From: Allostella vacuolata
GTDB taxonomy: Bacteria > Pseudomonadota > Alphaproteobacteria > ATCC43930 > Allostellaceae
Length of the DNA stretch: 64,000 bases
Direction: 5' to 3'
Assembly (NCBI GenBank): GCA_006739055.1
Contig: AP019702.1
Coordinates: 1,550,501-1,614,500, forward strand
The notes beneath the pieces were generated by a model. The model was not told the DNA's origin. It searched no databases and worked only from the letters and a program-made list of their open reading frames with translations. Both the position numbers and the translations under genes were made by a program. How positions within the stretch are numbered: the first letter of the stretch is position 1; every line of letters begins with the position of its first letter. Shown piece by piece: positions 17,726 through 25,439 of the stretch.

Positions 17726-18022
17726 TCAGGCCGGGACGCTGTCGCCGTTGCCGTGATCCTCGGCATCGGCGTCCTCGTCGTCGTCCCCTTCCTCGTCTTC
17801 TTCCTCTTCCTTGCCCCAGCTCAGCTGGAACTCGAGCTCGTCGCGACCCTCCTCGCGCTCATGCTCGACCGAGAAGACCGCGCCTTCGGGGACGACGACC
17901 TGTTCGCCGTCGATCTCGATCTCGAACGCCTCGCCGGATTCGAGCGCATCGGCGAGCCGGCGCAGCTCGGCGATGAATTCCACGCGTGCGAATGCCTTCT
18001 CGGTATCACGGTCGATATTCAT
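17726..18022 (-). CDS. amphi-Trp domain protein with acidic tail
   Basis: A 98-residue protein that matches the short amphi-Trp domain family (TIGR04354) over residues 1-70 (FIAELRRLADALESGEAFEI, then LEFQLSWG). The final 28 residues are almost entirely Glu/Asp, which is unusual. The function of the family is unknown. The start at 18022 has a GGAGAG Shine-Dalgarno; the open frame upstream is rejected because it runs into the dppC remnant. A 12-bp palindrome GCCTGCGCAGGC lies 30 bases upstream (18052-18063) and may be part of its promoter. Confidence 0.85.
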   Translation of the reverse strand: MNIDRDTEKAFARVEFIAELRRLADALESGEAFEIEIDGEQVVVPEGAVFSVEHEREEGRDELEFQLSWGKEEEEDEEGDDDEDADAEDHGNGDSVPA

Positions 18023-18342
18023 CGGAACTCTCCAGGCGAGGGGTTTTACTTGCCTGCGCAGGCTATTCCGAAGTCGTGAAGGAACGATGTTTGCGCGGTG
18101 TACCTTCGGCGACAGGGACGGATCGAACGCGTCGTGCAGGTGGTCGCCCGGCAGGTTGAGGGCCAGGACGACCGCGACCATGGCGCCTGGCCGATGAAGC
18201 AAGTCGGCGCCGCGGGCGTGCTTTCGGCCCTTGCCCGGGCAATGCCCTGATGGTATCGGCTTTGTGGAGGGGTTGCGCGCGATTACCCCGTGAGGCGCCA
18301 GCCAAAAGATCGCGTCCACATCCCGATCCGGGACGGACGCAC
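18023..18342. other. Gene-free interval at the left edge of the metal-resistance block
   Basis: This 320-base interval holds the leader of the amphi-Trp gene, a 12-bp palindrome at 18052-18063, the dppC remnant at 18121-18199 and the presumed promoter region of the rhodanese-ChrB gene. No other gene is supportable. It appears to be the left junction of the segment carrying chrB to hupE. Confidence 0.6.
18121..18199 (-). pseudogene. Remnant of a dppC-type permease 3' end
   Basis: About 63 bases match the 3' end of the intact dppC (23594 onward) at 55 of 63 positions, in the same orientation. A 28-base deletion follows relative to dppC, then 16 or more identical bases (CGCCTGGCCGATGAAG). The translation MVAVVLALNLPGDHLHDAFDP parallels the dppC C-terminus VAVVLSLNLLGDGLRDAFDP. 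The deletion shifts the frame, so this is a fossil. It forms a direct repeat flanking the chrB-hupE block. Confidence 0.75.
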
Positions 18343-19161
18343 ATGGCCTCAAATTCAGAAATCTCTCCCTCCCAGCTTGCCCGACTGGTCGGCCTTCCGG
18401 GCCAGCCGGTGATCGTCGACGTCCGCACGGACGATGACTTCGCGAGCGATCCGCGCATCGTACCTGGAACGATCCGGCGCGACTTCAGGACCGTGCCGGA
18501 TTGGGCCGGCGATTTCACCGGCAGCTCGGTGGTTGTCGTCTGTCAGCGCGGTGCGAAACTCAGCCAGGGGGTGAGCGCGTGGCTGCGCCACGACGGCATC
18601 ACCGCCGAGAGCCTCGAAGGCGGCTTCGAGGGGTGGCGTCGCGCGCAGGGGCTCCTCGTCGACACGGCGAAGATTCCCGGGCGGGACGGCACTGGCCGAA
18701 CCGTCTGGGTGACGCGTGCCCGTCCGAAGATCGACCGCATCGCATGCCCGTGGCTCATCCGCCGCTTCGTCGATGCGGCGGCCGTGTTCCTCTTCGTGTC
18801 CGCCTCCGAGGTCGTCGGCGTGGCGGAGCGCTTTGGCGCAACGCCCTTCGATATCGAGGGCGCGTTCTGGAGTCACCGCGGCGAGCGGTGCACGTTCGAC
18901 ACGATGATCGAGGAGTTCGGTCTTCATTCGGGGCCGCTCGATCGGCTCGCCGACATCGTTCGCGCGGCGGATACGGCCCGGCTCGACGCCGCGCCGCAGG
19001 CGGCAGGGCTGCTCGCGGCATCGCTCGGCTATTCCCGCATGTATCGCGACGACCAGGAGCAACTCGCCGCGAGTTTGTCCCTCTATGATGCGTTCTACCG
19101 TTGGTGCCGGGATGCGGTGGACGAGACGCATGACTGGCCGGCTCCGCGGAAGCCGGCGTGA
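18343..19161 (+). CDS. chrB: Rhodanese domain fused to ChrB-type chromate-resistance domain
   Basis: A 272-residue protein. Residues 1-105 form a rhodanese domain with the active-site loop CQRGAK (near residue 67); residues 125-272 form the ChrB C-terminal domain (KIDRIACPWLIRRFVDAAAVF, then CTFDTMIEEF). Canonical ChrB carries a DNA-binding N-terminal region; here a rhodanese replaces it, so a role as regulator is less likely than thiol chemistry or sensing. The next gene, the chromate transporter, overlaps or directly follows its stop. The ATG at 18343 is preferred to an upstream frame running into the dppC remnant. Confidence 0.85.
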   Translation: MASNSEISPSQLARLVGLPGQPVIVDVRTDDDFASDPRIVPGTIRRDFRTVPDWAGDFTGSSVVVVCQRGAKLSQGVSAWLRHDGITAESLEGGFEGWRRAQGLLVDTAKIPGRDGTGRTVWVTRARPKIDRIACPWLIRRFVDAAAVFLFVSASEVVGVAERFGATPFDIEGAFWSHRGERCTFDTMIEEFGLHSGPLDRLADIVRAADTARLDAAPQAAGLLAASLGYSRMYRDDQEQLAASLSLYDAFYRWCRDAVDETHDWPAPRKPA

Positions 19162-19172
19162 AGGAGGCGGCC

Positions 19173-20567
19173 ATGACGAGCGCCTCCGCCGTCCGATCGC
19201 GCCCCGGCACGGCGCCGACATTCACCGAAGCAACGAAGGTCTGGGCGAAGATCGGCCTGCTCAGCTTCGGCGGTCCCGCAGGCCAGATCGCGCTGATGCA
19301 CAAGGAGCTGGTCGAGGAACGCCGCTGGATCAGCGAGCAGCGATTCTTGCACGCGCTCAACTACTGCATGCTCCTGCCCGGGCCGGAGGCACAGCAGCTC
19401 GCGACCTACATCGGCTGGCTGATGCATCGGACCCTCGGCGGCCTGGTTGCCGGCATCCTCTTCGTGGTGCCGGGCGCTCTGGTGATGCTCGGCCTCAGCA
19501 TCCTCTATGTACTCTACCGGGACGTGCCGCTGGTCGACGCCATCTTCTTCGGGGTAAAGGCGGCGGTCCTCGCGGTGGTTGTGGAAGCGGTGCTGCGCAT
19601 CGGTCGCAGGGCATTGAAGAACCGCGCCATGGTCGCGATCGCAGCCGGCGCGTTCATTGCGATCTACTCCCTTCACGTCCCCTTCCCGGTCATCATACTT
19701 GTTGCGGCGCTGATCGGCTGGGCGGGAGGCCGCCATGCGCCGGGCCTGTTTCGGGCCGGCGGACATGGAGGCGGCCAGAACCCATCCGGGCATGAGGCCA
19801 TCATCGATGCGATGTTCGAGCGCGGCGAGCTTGGGCATGTCGAGCCCTCCCGTGGCAAGGCCCTGCGCACGGCGGCGGTATGGATACCGGTCTGGCTCGG
19901 ACCGGTTCTGCTCGTGTGGCTGGCGACCGGCAGCGGCAGCGTCTGGACCGAGCTCGGCGTCTTCTTCAGCACGATGGCTGTCGTCACGTTCGGCGGCGCC
20001 TATGCGGTGCTGGCCTATGTCGCGCAAGGAGCCGTCGAGACCTTCGGCTGGCTCGCGCCGGGCGAGATGGTGGATGGCCTGGGACTCGCCGAGACGACAC
20101 CCGGGCCGCTCATCCTGGTGCTCCAGTTCGTGGGCTTCCTGGCGTCATACCGCATGCCGGGTGGCCTGGATCCGCTTCTCGCCGGCTGCCTGGGGGCCCT
20201 GCTGACGACCTGGGTGACGTTCGCGCCGTGCTTCTTCTGGATCTTCCTGGGGGGCCCCTACGTCGAGGCGCTCCGGGGCAATCGGGCGATCTCGGCTGCG
20301 CTGTCCGCAATCACCGCCGCCGTGGTGGGCGTGGTGATGAACCTGGCGCTATGGTTTGCCATTCACGTCGTCTTCCGCGAGGTTCGCGAGTTCCCCGGCG
20401 GGATCGGTCCGGACCTGCCGGTTCTGGGATCGATCGATTGGCAAGCCGCGATCCTCGCCGCCGGAGCGCTTGTGGCGATGCTGTGGTTCAAGGTCGGGAT
20501 GATCCCGACTCTGGGGGCATGCATGGTTGCGGGCGTGCTGATCAAGCTGCTGGGGCCCAGCCCCTAG
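19173..20567 (+). CDS. chrA: Chromate efflux transporter ChrA (CHR family)
   Basis: A 464-residue CHR-family exporter with two homologous halves. The N-half motif LLSFGGPAGQIALMHKELVEE and LLPGPEAQQLATYIGW, and the C-half equivalents TFGGAYAVLAYVAQ and ETTPGPLILVLQFVGF, are typical of chromate/sulfate antiport proteins. About ten transmembrane segments are present. The ATG at 19173 follows AAGGAGG at ideal spacing; an alternative GTG at 19158 overlaps the ChrB stop. Together with the rhodanese-ChrB it forms a chromate-resistance operon. Confidence 0.94.
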   Translation: MTSASAVRSRPGTAPTFTEATKVWAKIGLLSFGGPAGQIALMHKELVEERRWISEQRFLHALNYCMLLPGPEAQQLATYIGWLMHRTLGGLVAGILFVVPGALVMLGLSILYVLYRDVPLVDAIFFGVKAAVLAVVVEAVLRIGRRALKNRAMVAIAAGAFIAIYSLHVPFPVIILVAALIGWAGGRHAPGLFRAGGHGGGQNPSGHEAIIDAMFERGELGHVEPSRGKALRTAAVWIPVWLGPVLLVWLATGSGSVWTELGVFFSTMAVVTFGGAYAVLAYVAQGAVETFGWLAPGEMVDGLGLAETTPGPLILVLQFVGFLASYRMPGGLDPLLAGCLGALLTTWVTFAPCFFWIFLGGPYVEALRGNRAISAALSAITAAVVGVVMNLALWFAIHVVFREVREFPGGIGPDLPVLGSIDWQAAILAAGALVAMLWFKVGMIPTLGACMVAGVLIKLLGPSP

Positions 20568-20581
20568 CGCCGGCGCAGGAC

Positions 20582-20619
20582 CGGCCTCGCCGCACGGCGT
20601 CTACGACGCGGCGAGGCCG
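20582..20619. terminator. Hairpin between convergent chrA and rcnA
   Basis: A perfect 12-bp inverted repeat, CGGCCTCGCCGC (20582-20593) and GCGGCGAGGCCG (20608-20619), with a 14-base loop. It overlaps the last codons of rcnA and follows the chrA stop by 15 bases. There is no T-tract on either strand, so termination is inferred from the stem and the convergent position only. Confidence 0.5.
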
Positions 20620-21731
20620 CTCCACCCCTGGATGCCGATGTACAATCCGACGACAACGATGAGAATCCCGGAGACGTAGGGCGCGCGGCGCGCCGCCGTG
20701 CCGAACCAGGACCATCGGCGCGAAGCGTGTCCGACGCTCAGGGCTGCGGCCGCCCCGACGGTGACGAGCGTCAACGCGAGGCCGATCGAAAAACACAGAA
20801 CCAGCGCGAAACCGAGCGTGAACGCCTCCAGCTGCAGACAGACGAGCAGCACCGTAATGGCGGCCGGGCAGGGGATCAGCCCGCCGGTCAGACCGAACAG
20901 GACGATCTGCCAGTTCGTGACGCGGCGATCGGCGAATTTCCGGCGGATGTCGTTGGCATGCGCAAGCTCGTGGGCATCCTGATAGCCATCGGTGGCGACT
21001 CGCAGTCCCTCCAATTCCTCATGGATGTGATCGTGTCCATGCCCTGCGACGAATGACAGGTCGTAGGCGTGAAGGTGATGGTCATGTCCCAGAGCTATGC
21101 GCGCCATGAACTCGTGGGGGCCGGGAACCGTGTCGACGGATTCGAGATAGGGCCCGTGTTGGACGAAGCCGAAGCGCTGGACAGTGCCGTCCGGCCGCTC
21201 GGTCGTGATGCTCACTTCCGCCGGGTTCCACGCCTGGCCGCTCTCGGTGCGAATGCGCCAGCGCGGCGGAGCACCCTGCCGGAAGATCTCGATCGCGATC
21301 GTGCCGTGTCCGGTATCGATCCGGCGGGCATCGTCGTCCGCATGATGGTGGCCATGCGCGCCGGCAGCTGCCCGCGCGCGCTGCTGGTCGCGCCATGTGC
21401 GCCAGAGCATCCATAGGGCGATGGCGATGATGATGGCGGCCGATGCGAGCTGGAAGTACGGCTCGAGATGCTCGGCATCGAGACCGTGCCACAAATAGAG
21501 TCCGCCGAGCGCGATGATCCAGACGATGAAGGTGTGCGAGGCGGTCGCGGCCAATCCCAGCATCACGGCCTGGGTGACCGTGCCGCGGATCGCCACGATG
21601 AAGGCTGCCATCATCGTCTTGGAATGGCCGGGCTCAAGACCGTGCAGCGCGCCAAGAAGAATCGCGCTCGGAACGAACAGCCAAGCGTGCAGGGTGCCTT
21701 GAGAAATCAGTTCGGCAAACGTTGGCACCAT
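20601..21731 (-). CDS. rcnA: Nickel/cobalt efflux transporter, RcnA family
   Basis: A 376-residue inner-membrane exporter. Signature LGALHGLEPGHSKTMMAAF lies near residues 27-45. Cytoplasmic loops are histidine-rich (GAHGHHHADDD near 128, HDHHLHAYDL and GHGHDHIHEE near 220-235), suited to binding Ni(II) or Co(II). The C-terminal half has the GGLIPCPAA motif of the NicO family. The gene starts 4 bases after its regulator gene, so the sensor and pump are cotranscribed. It is longer than E. coli RcnA (about 274), mainly because of the middle loop. Confidence 0.92.
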   Translation of the reverse strand: MVPTFAELISQGTLHAWLFVPSAILLGALHGLEPGHSKTMMAAFIVAIRGTVTQAVMLGLAATASHTFIVWIIALGGLYLWHGLDAEHLEPYFQLASAAIIIAIALWMLWRTWRDQQRARAAAGAHGHHHADDDARRIDTGHGTIAIEIFRQGAPPRWRIRTESGQAWNPAEVSITTERPDGTVQRFGFVQHGPYLESVDTVPGPHEFMARIALGHDHHLHAYDLSFVAGHGHDHIHEELEGLRVATDGYQDAHELAHANDIRRKFADRRVTNWQIVLFGLTGGLIPCPAAITVLLVCLQLEAFTLGFALVLCFSIGLALTLVTVGAAAALSVGHASRRWSWFGTAARRAPYVSGILIVVVGLYIGIQGWSGLAAS

Positions 21732-21735
21732 ATTC

Positions 21736-22014
21736 TCACAGGTATTTTGTGATTTCCTTGAATTCGTCGATCGTTCTGCGCTGCTCGCGCGGCAGTGGAC
21801 CGACCACGCCTTCGAGGCAATGGTCTATGTGATCCTGGATCAACGTCTTCTTCGCTTGCGCGATGGCCCGCTCGACCGCTTGAAGCTGCTGCGCGAGCAA
21901 GAGGCATGGGCGGCCCGCCTCGATCATCTCGATGATGCTGCGCAGGTGCCCCTCGGCCCGTCTTAGTCGCTTGACGATCTCGGGATGCGTCTCGTGGAGG
22001 TGTGGTTCACTCAT
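21736..22014 (-). CDS. CsoR/RcnR-family metal-sensing repressor, InrS-like ligand set
   Basis: A 92-residue all-helical DUF156 regulator. Candidate metal ligands are His5, Cys37, His62 and Cys66; their spacing (32, 25, 4) equals that of the nickel sensor InrS (His21, Cys53, His78, Cys82) as I recall it, and differs from the E. coli RcnR His-Cys-His-His set. It precedes the exporter by 4 bases, and a GC-tract operator sits 10 bases upstream of its ATG. The simplest model is nickel-relieved repression of the regulator-exporter operon, and possibly of the divergent hupE-like gene. Confidence 0.9.
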   Translation of the reverse strand: MSEPHLHETHPEIVKRLRRAEGHLRSIIEMIEAGRPCLLLAQQLQAVERAIAQAKKTLIQDHIDHCLEGVVGPLPREQRRTIDEFKEITKYL

Positions 22015-22024
22015 CCTTGACTCC

Positions 22025-22043
22025 TATCCCCCCGGAGGGGATA
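22025..22043. promoter_or_regulatory. GC-tract inverted-repeat operator for the metal repressor
   Basis: TATCCCC and GGGGATA form a perfect 7-bp inverted repeat with a 5-base spacer. This matches the general plan of CsoR/RcnR-family operators: a G/C tract flanked by A/T-rich inverted ends. It lies between the repressor (start 22014) and the divergent HupE/UreJ gene, so one site could control both directions. Confidence 0.7.
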
Positions 22044-22133
22044 AATCCAGATGGAATTGGGCCGGCCGGGCGGCCATCTTCCTGGTCATCATCCCTTGAA
22101 GGCGGGGCAAGAGTGGTAGAAAGCCGTTGGGCG

Positions 22134-22832
22134 ATGCGCCGTGTGGCCACACTCGGTGCCCTTGGTTCGTTCGTTTATGCCACCCTTGCCTTGATCGGCG
22201 ACCCCGCGCTGGCGCACGCCGTGGCTGAAGGCGACAAGGGCTACATCCAGGAAATCACGGGCATCAAGCTCCTGCCCTTCATCTATCTCGGCGCCAAGCA
22301 CATGGTGACCGGCTACGACCACATCCTCTTCCTGCTCGGCGTCGTCTTCTTCCTCTACCGCCTGCGCGACATCGCGCTCTACGTCAGCCTGTTCGCCCTG
22401 GGCCATTCGACGACGATGCTGCTCGGCGTGTATTTCAGCATCGGGATAAACGCCTACATCATCGATGCGATCATCGGTTTCTCCGTCGTCTACAAGGCGC
22501 TCGACAACATGGGCGCCTTCCAGCGCTGGTTCGGCTTTCAGCCCAGCACGAAGGCCGCGACCCTCGTCTTCGGGCTGTTCCACGGCTTCGGGCTATCGAG
22601 CAAGATCCTGGACTATGAGATCGCCACGGATGGCCTGGTGCCCAACCTGCTTGCGTTCAACGTCGGCGTGGAGATCGGCCAGCTGCTGGCCTTGGCAGCG
22701 ATCCTGATCGCCATGGGGTTCTGGCGCAGGACGCCCAGCTTCTGGCGTCATGCCTATGCGGCAAACACCGTGATGATGACGGCCGGGTTCGTGCTGATCG
22801 GCTATCAGCTGACGGGCTTGGCCGTCTCGTAG
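22134..22832 (+). CDS. HupE/UreJ-family membrane protein
   Basis: A 232-residue protein beginning with a hydrophobic signal-like segment (MRRVATLGALGSFVYATLAL) and followed by about six membrane segments. The family motif HMVTGYDHILFLLGVVFF lies near residue 55, and HSTTMLLG, LFHGFGLSS and FNVGVEIGQ follow; the histidines are expected to bind nickel or another metal. Members are Ni permeases or accessory proteins, but their function is often unproven. An in-frame GTG at 22113 is an alternative start. It is divergent from the Ni repressor and shares its operator region. Confidence 0.85.
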   Translation: MRRVATLGALGSFVYATLALIGDPALAHAVAEGDKGYIQEITGIKLLPFIYLGAKHMVTGYDHILFLLGVVFFLYRLRDIALYVSLFALGHSTTMLLGVYFSIGINAYIIDAIIGFSVVYKALDNMGAFQRWFGFQPSTKAATLVFGLFHGFGLSSKILDYEIATDGLVPNLLAFNVGVEIGQLLALAAILIAMGFWRRTPSFWRHAYAANTVMMTAGFVLIGYQLTGLAVS

Positions 22833-22856
22833 CGCTCCATCGAAAGGCAGCACCGA

Positions 22857-23501
22857 ATGTACAACAGCGACCTTCCCACCCGCGCTGAACTGCCGACATC
22901 GCGTCAGCTGGTCCGCTCCACGGTCATCGCCATCCTTGCGGCCGCGGCCATCCTCATCACGGTGGTCCTGCCGGCCGAATATGCGATCGATCCGACCGGC
23001 GCCGGGCGCGTTCTCGGCCTGACCGAGATGGGAGAGATCAAGGCGCAGCTCGCGGAAGAGGCCGAGCGCGACCGAAAGCTGGACGGCCAAAGCCAGGCAC
23101 CGGCTTCGGAGCAGCGATCCAGCCTCGGCGGCCGTCTGATCGCGGCGCTTCTCATCGGGCGGGCGAACGCTCAGACGGCGGTGGCGCCGCGCAGCGATGA
23201 GACGAAGGTCACCCTGAAGCCGGGTGAAGGAACCGAGGTCAAGCTGGTGATGATGCAGGGCGCCAAGGTTGCCTATTCGTGGACGGTCACCGGCGGCGTG
23301 GTGAACTACGACATGCATGCCGACGGTGGGGGAAAGTCCAAGAGCTATGAAAAGGGCCGGGCGACCCCCAAGGCCGAGGGTGTGCTGGAGGCTGCCTTCA
23401 ACGGCAACCACGGCTGGTTCTGGCGCAATCGCGGCAACGCGCCGGTGACGGTCACGCTGCGGACGAATGGGGCCTATAGCGAGATCAAACGGGTTCTCTG
23501 A
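22857..23501 (+). CDS. Membrane-anchored protein of unknown function, hupE partner
   Basis: A 214-residue protein with one transmembrane segment (about residues 19-40) near the N-terminus, a charged linker, a weakly hydrophobic stretch, then a beta-rich periplasmic domain (TLKPGEGTEVKLVMMQGAKV; GNHGWFWRNRG). Proteins of this type are commonly annotated as transmembrane anchor protein and occur next to HupE-like genes; no activity is known. It follows the HupE gene by 24 bases and ends the metal-resistance block. Its stop lies 78 bases before the dppC stop on the other strand. Confidence 0.72.
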   Translation: MYNSDLPTRAELPTSRQLVRSTVIAILAAAAILITVVLPAEYAIDPTGAGRVLGLTEMGEIKAQLAEEAERDRKLDGQSQAPASEQRSSLGGRLIAALLIGRANAQTAVAPRSDETKVTLKPGEGTEVKLVMMQGAKVAYSWTVTGGVVNYDMHADGGGKSKSYEKGRATPKAEGVLEAAFNGNHGWFWRNRGNAPVTVTLRTNGAYSEIKRVL

Positions 23502-23579
23502 TTCGACCAGGCGGCGTGCCCGAGGGTCGGGGAAAAGCAGCTCCGACCGGGGGATCATATGCTCTTGCCGGACGCGCGC

Positions 23580-24452
23580 TCAGTCCTCCTTCGGGTCGAA
23601 CGCGTCGCGCAGGCCGTCGCCCAGCAGGTTGAGGGACAGGACGACGGCGACGATGGCCAGGCCCGGCCACCAGGACATCCACGGCGCCTGGCCGATGAAG
23701 TTGCGGGCGACGTTCAGCATCGAGCCCCAGGAAGGGGCGGGCGGCTGCTGGCCAAGGCCGAGGAAGGACAGGGCCGCCTCGGCCAGGATGGCGGCCGCCA
23801 TGGCCAGGGTCGCCTGGACCAGGATCGGCGGCAGGATGTTGGGCAGGACATGGCGGAGCGCGATGCGCATCGGCGGGTTGCCGAGCGCGCGGGCGGCCTC
23901 GACATAGTCCTCGACCGTCACCGCCAGCACCTGGCCGCGGGTCAGGCGGATGAAGACCGGCATGGCGGTGATGCCGATCGCGATCATGGCGTTGGTCAGG
24001 CTGGGGCCGAGGAAGGCCGCCATGGCGATCGCCAGGATGAGGCCGGGGCAGGCGAGCAGCCCGTCGGTCACGCGCATCAGCAGCCCGTCGACCCAGCCGC
24101 GGGCATAGCCGGACAGGAGGCCGAGCGGCACCCCGATCGCGACCGCGATGGTGACCGAGACGACCCCCGCCAGCAGCGAGGCGCGCGCCCCCCACAGGAC
24201 GCGGGACAGCACGTCGCGGCCGATCTCGTCGGTGCCGAACCAGTGGAGGCCGGACGGCGGCTTGCGCACCAGCAGGAAGTTGGTCTTGAGCGGGTCGTAG
24301 GGGGCGACCCAGGGGGCGGCCAGCGCCAGCAGGATGAAGGCCGCGAAGACGGCAAGGCCGACCATCGCCGCCTTGCGCCGCCGGAGGCGCCGCCAGGCGC
24401 GGAAGCGGTCGCGCGGCGCCTCGCCGGCGGGTGCGGCGGCGACGGCGGTCAT
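23580..24452 (-). CDS. dppC: Peptide ABC transporter permease DppC type
   Basis: A 290-residue permease of the dipeptide/oligopeptide class. The N-terminal motif WRRLRRRKAAMVGLAVFAAF precedes the first membrane segment; WFGTDEIGRDVLSRVLWGAR near residue 78 and the EAA loop AARALGNPPMRIALRHVLPNILP near 180 are typical. Start overlaps the dppB stop as ATGA. The C-terminal codons (VAVVLSLNLLGDGLRDAFDP) recur as a decayed copy at 18121-18199. The ATPases dppD and dppF lie 7-11 kb away rather than in the operon. Confidence 0.93.
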   Translation of the reverse strand: MTAVAAAPAGEAPRDRFRAWRRLRRRKAAMVGLAVFAAFILLALAAPWVAPYDPLKTNFLLVRKPPSGLHWFGTDEIGRDVLSRVLWGARASLLAGVVSVTIAVAIGVPLGLLSGYARGWVDGLLMRVTDGLLACPGLILAIAMAAFLGPSLTNAMIAIGITAMPVFIRLTRGQVLAVTVEDYVEAARALGNPPMRIALRHVLPNILPPILVQATLAMAAAILAEAALSFLGLGQQPPAPSWGSMLNVARNFIGQAPWMSWWPGLAIVAVVLSLNLLGDGLRDAFDPKED

Positions 24453-25399
24453 CCGCGCATCCGCGGGTTGACCAGGAAATAGATCAGGTCCGCCACCAGG
24501 TTCAGCAGGATGAAGGCGAGTGCGGTCACCAGCACCACCCCCTGGACCACGGCATAGTCGCGGTTGAAGACGGCATCGACGATCAGCTTGCCGAAGCCGG
24601 GGATGGAGAAGACCTGCTCGGTCAGTACCGCCCCGCCCAGCAGCTCGCCCAGCTGGATGGCGCCCAGGGTCACCACCGGCACCAGGGCGTTGCGCAGGGC
24701 ATGGCGGCGCACCACCCGCTTTTCCGCCAGGCCCTTGGCGCGCGCGGTGCGGATGTAGTCGGCGTTGAGCACGGTCAGCATGGCCGAGCGGGTATGGCGC
24801 ATCAGCACCGCCGCCACCCCCGATCCGAGCACGAAGGACGGCATGGCCAGCGCCGCCAGGTTGCCGAGCGGGTCCTCCCACGGGCTGACATAGCCCGACG
24901 CCGGCAGCCAGCCGAGCTCCACCGAGAAGAACAGGATCAGCATGATGCCGAGCCAGAAGTTGGGGATCGACAGGCCGGCCAGCCCGACCGCGCTCGCCGA
25001 CCAGTCCCAGATCGTGTCGCGCTTGACCGCCGACAGGATGCCGGCCGGGATGCCGATGGCGACCGCCCACAGCATCGACAGCACCGCCAGCTCGGCGGTG
25101 ACCCACAGCTTCGCCCCGATCAGGCTGCCGACCGACTCCTTGAGGCGGATCGATTCCCCCAGGTCGCCCTGGACGACGCGCAGCACCCAGTCGCCGTACT
25201 GGACCCAGATCGGCTCGTCCAGGCGGTAGAGCCGGCGCATGTAGGCGATGACCTCGGGGTCGCGGTCCTCGCCGGCCAGCAGCAGGGCCGGGTCGCCGGG
25301 CAGCAGGAGCTGCAGCCCGAAGACGATGAAGGAGACGACGAGCAGCGTCGGCAGGGCGACGAGCAGGCGGCGGGCGATGTAGGCTGGAAGGCTTCCCAT
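24449..25399 (-). CDS. dppB: Peptide ABC transporter permease DppB type
   Basis: A 316-residue permease beginning MGSLPAYIARRLLVALPTLLV with the first membrane segment at once, typical of DppB/OppB. It has LLPGDPALLLAGEDRDPEVI, a six-segment layout, and the EAA loop RTARAKGLAEKRVVRRHALRN near residue 215. Partner of the overlapping dppC gene. Its upstream neighbour on the same strand, after 40 bases, is the binding-protein gene, so binding protein, dppB and dppC form one operon for peptide or similar solute uptake. Confidence 0.93.
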   Translation of the reverse strand: MGSLPAYIARRLLVALPTLLVVSFIVFGLQLLLPGDPALLLAGEDRDPEVIAYMRRLYRLDEPIWVQYGDWVLRVVQGDLGESIRLKESVGSLIGAKLWVTAELAVLSMLWAVAIGIPAGILSAVKRDTIWDWSASAVGLAGLSIPNFWLGIMLILFFSVELGWLPASGYVSPWEDPLGNLAALAMPSFVLGSGVAAVLMRHTRSAMLTVLNADYIRTARAKGLAEKRVVRRHALRNALVPVVTLGAIQLGELLGGAVLTEQVFSIPGFGKLIVDAVFNRDYAVVQGVVLVTALAFILLNLVADLIYFLVNPRMRG

Positions 25400-25439
25400 C
25401 GGGTCCGGATGCGCGCGCCGCCGCCTCGCCCCGGGGGCC

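Noticed and set aside
18250-18342. Longer start for the rhodanese-ChrB gene
   Set aside because: The extension has no similarity to rhodaneses and lies in the junction DNA; ATG at 18343 gives a normal domain start.
20601-20619. Bidirectional terminator with T-tract
   Set aside because: The stem is real, but no T-run follows on either strand, so only a weak terminator call was kept.
24420-24460. Frameshift between dppB and dppC
   Set aside because: The overlap is a normal ATGA stop/start, not a lesion.
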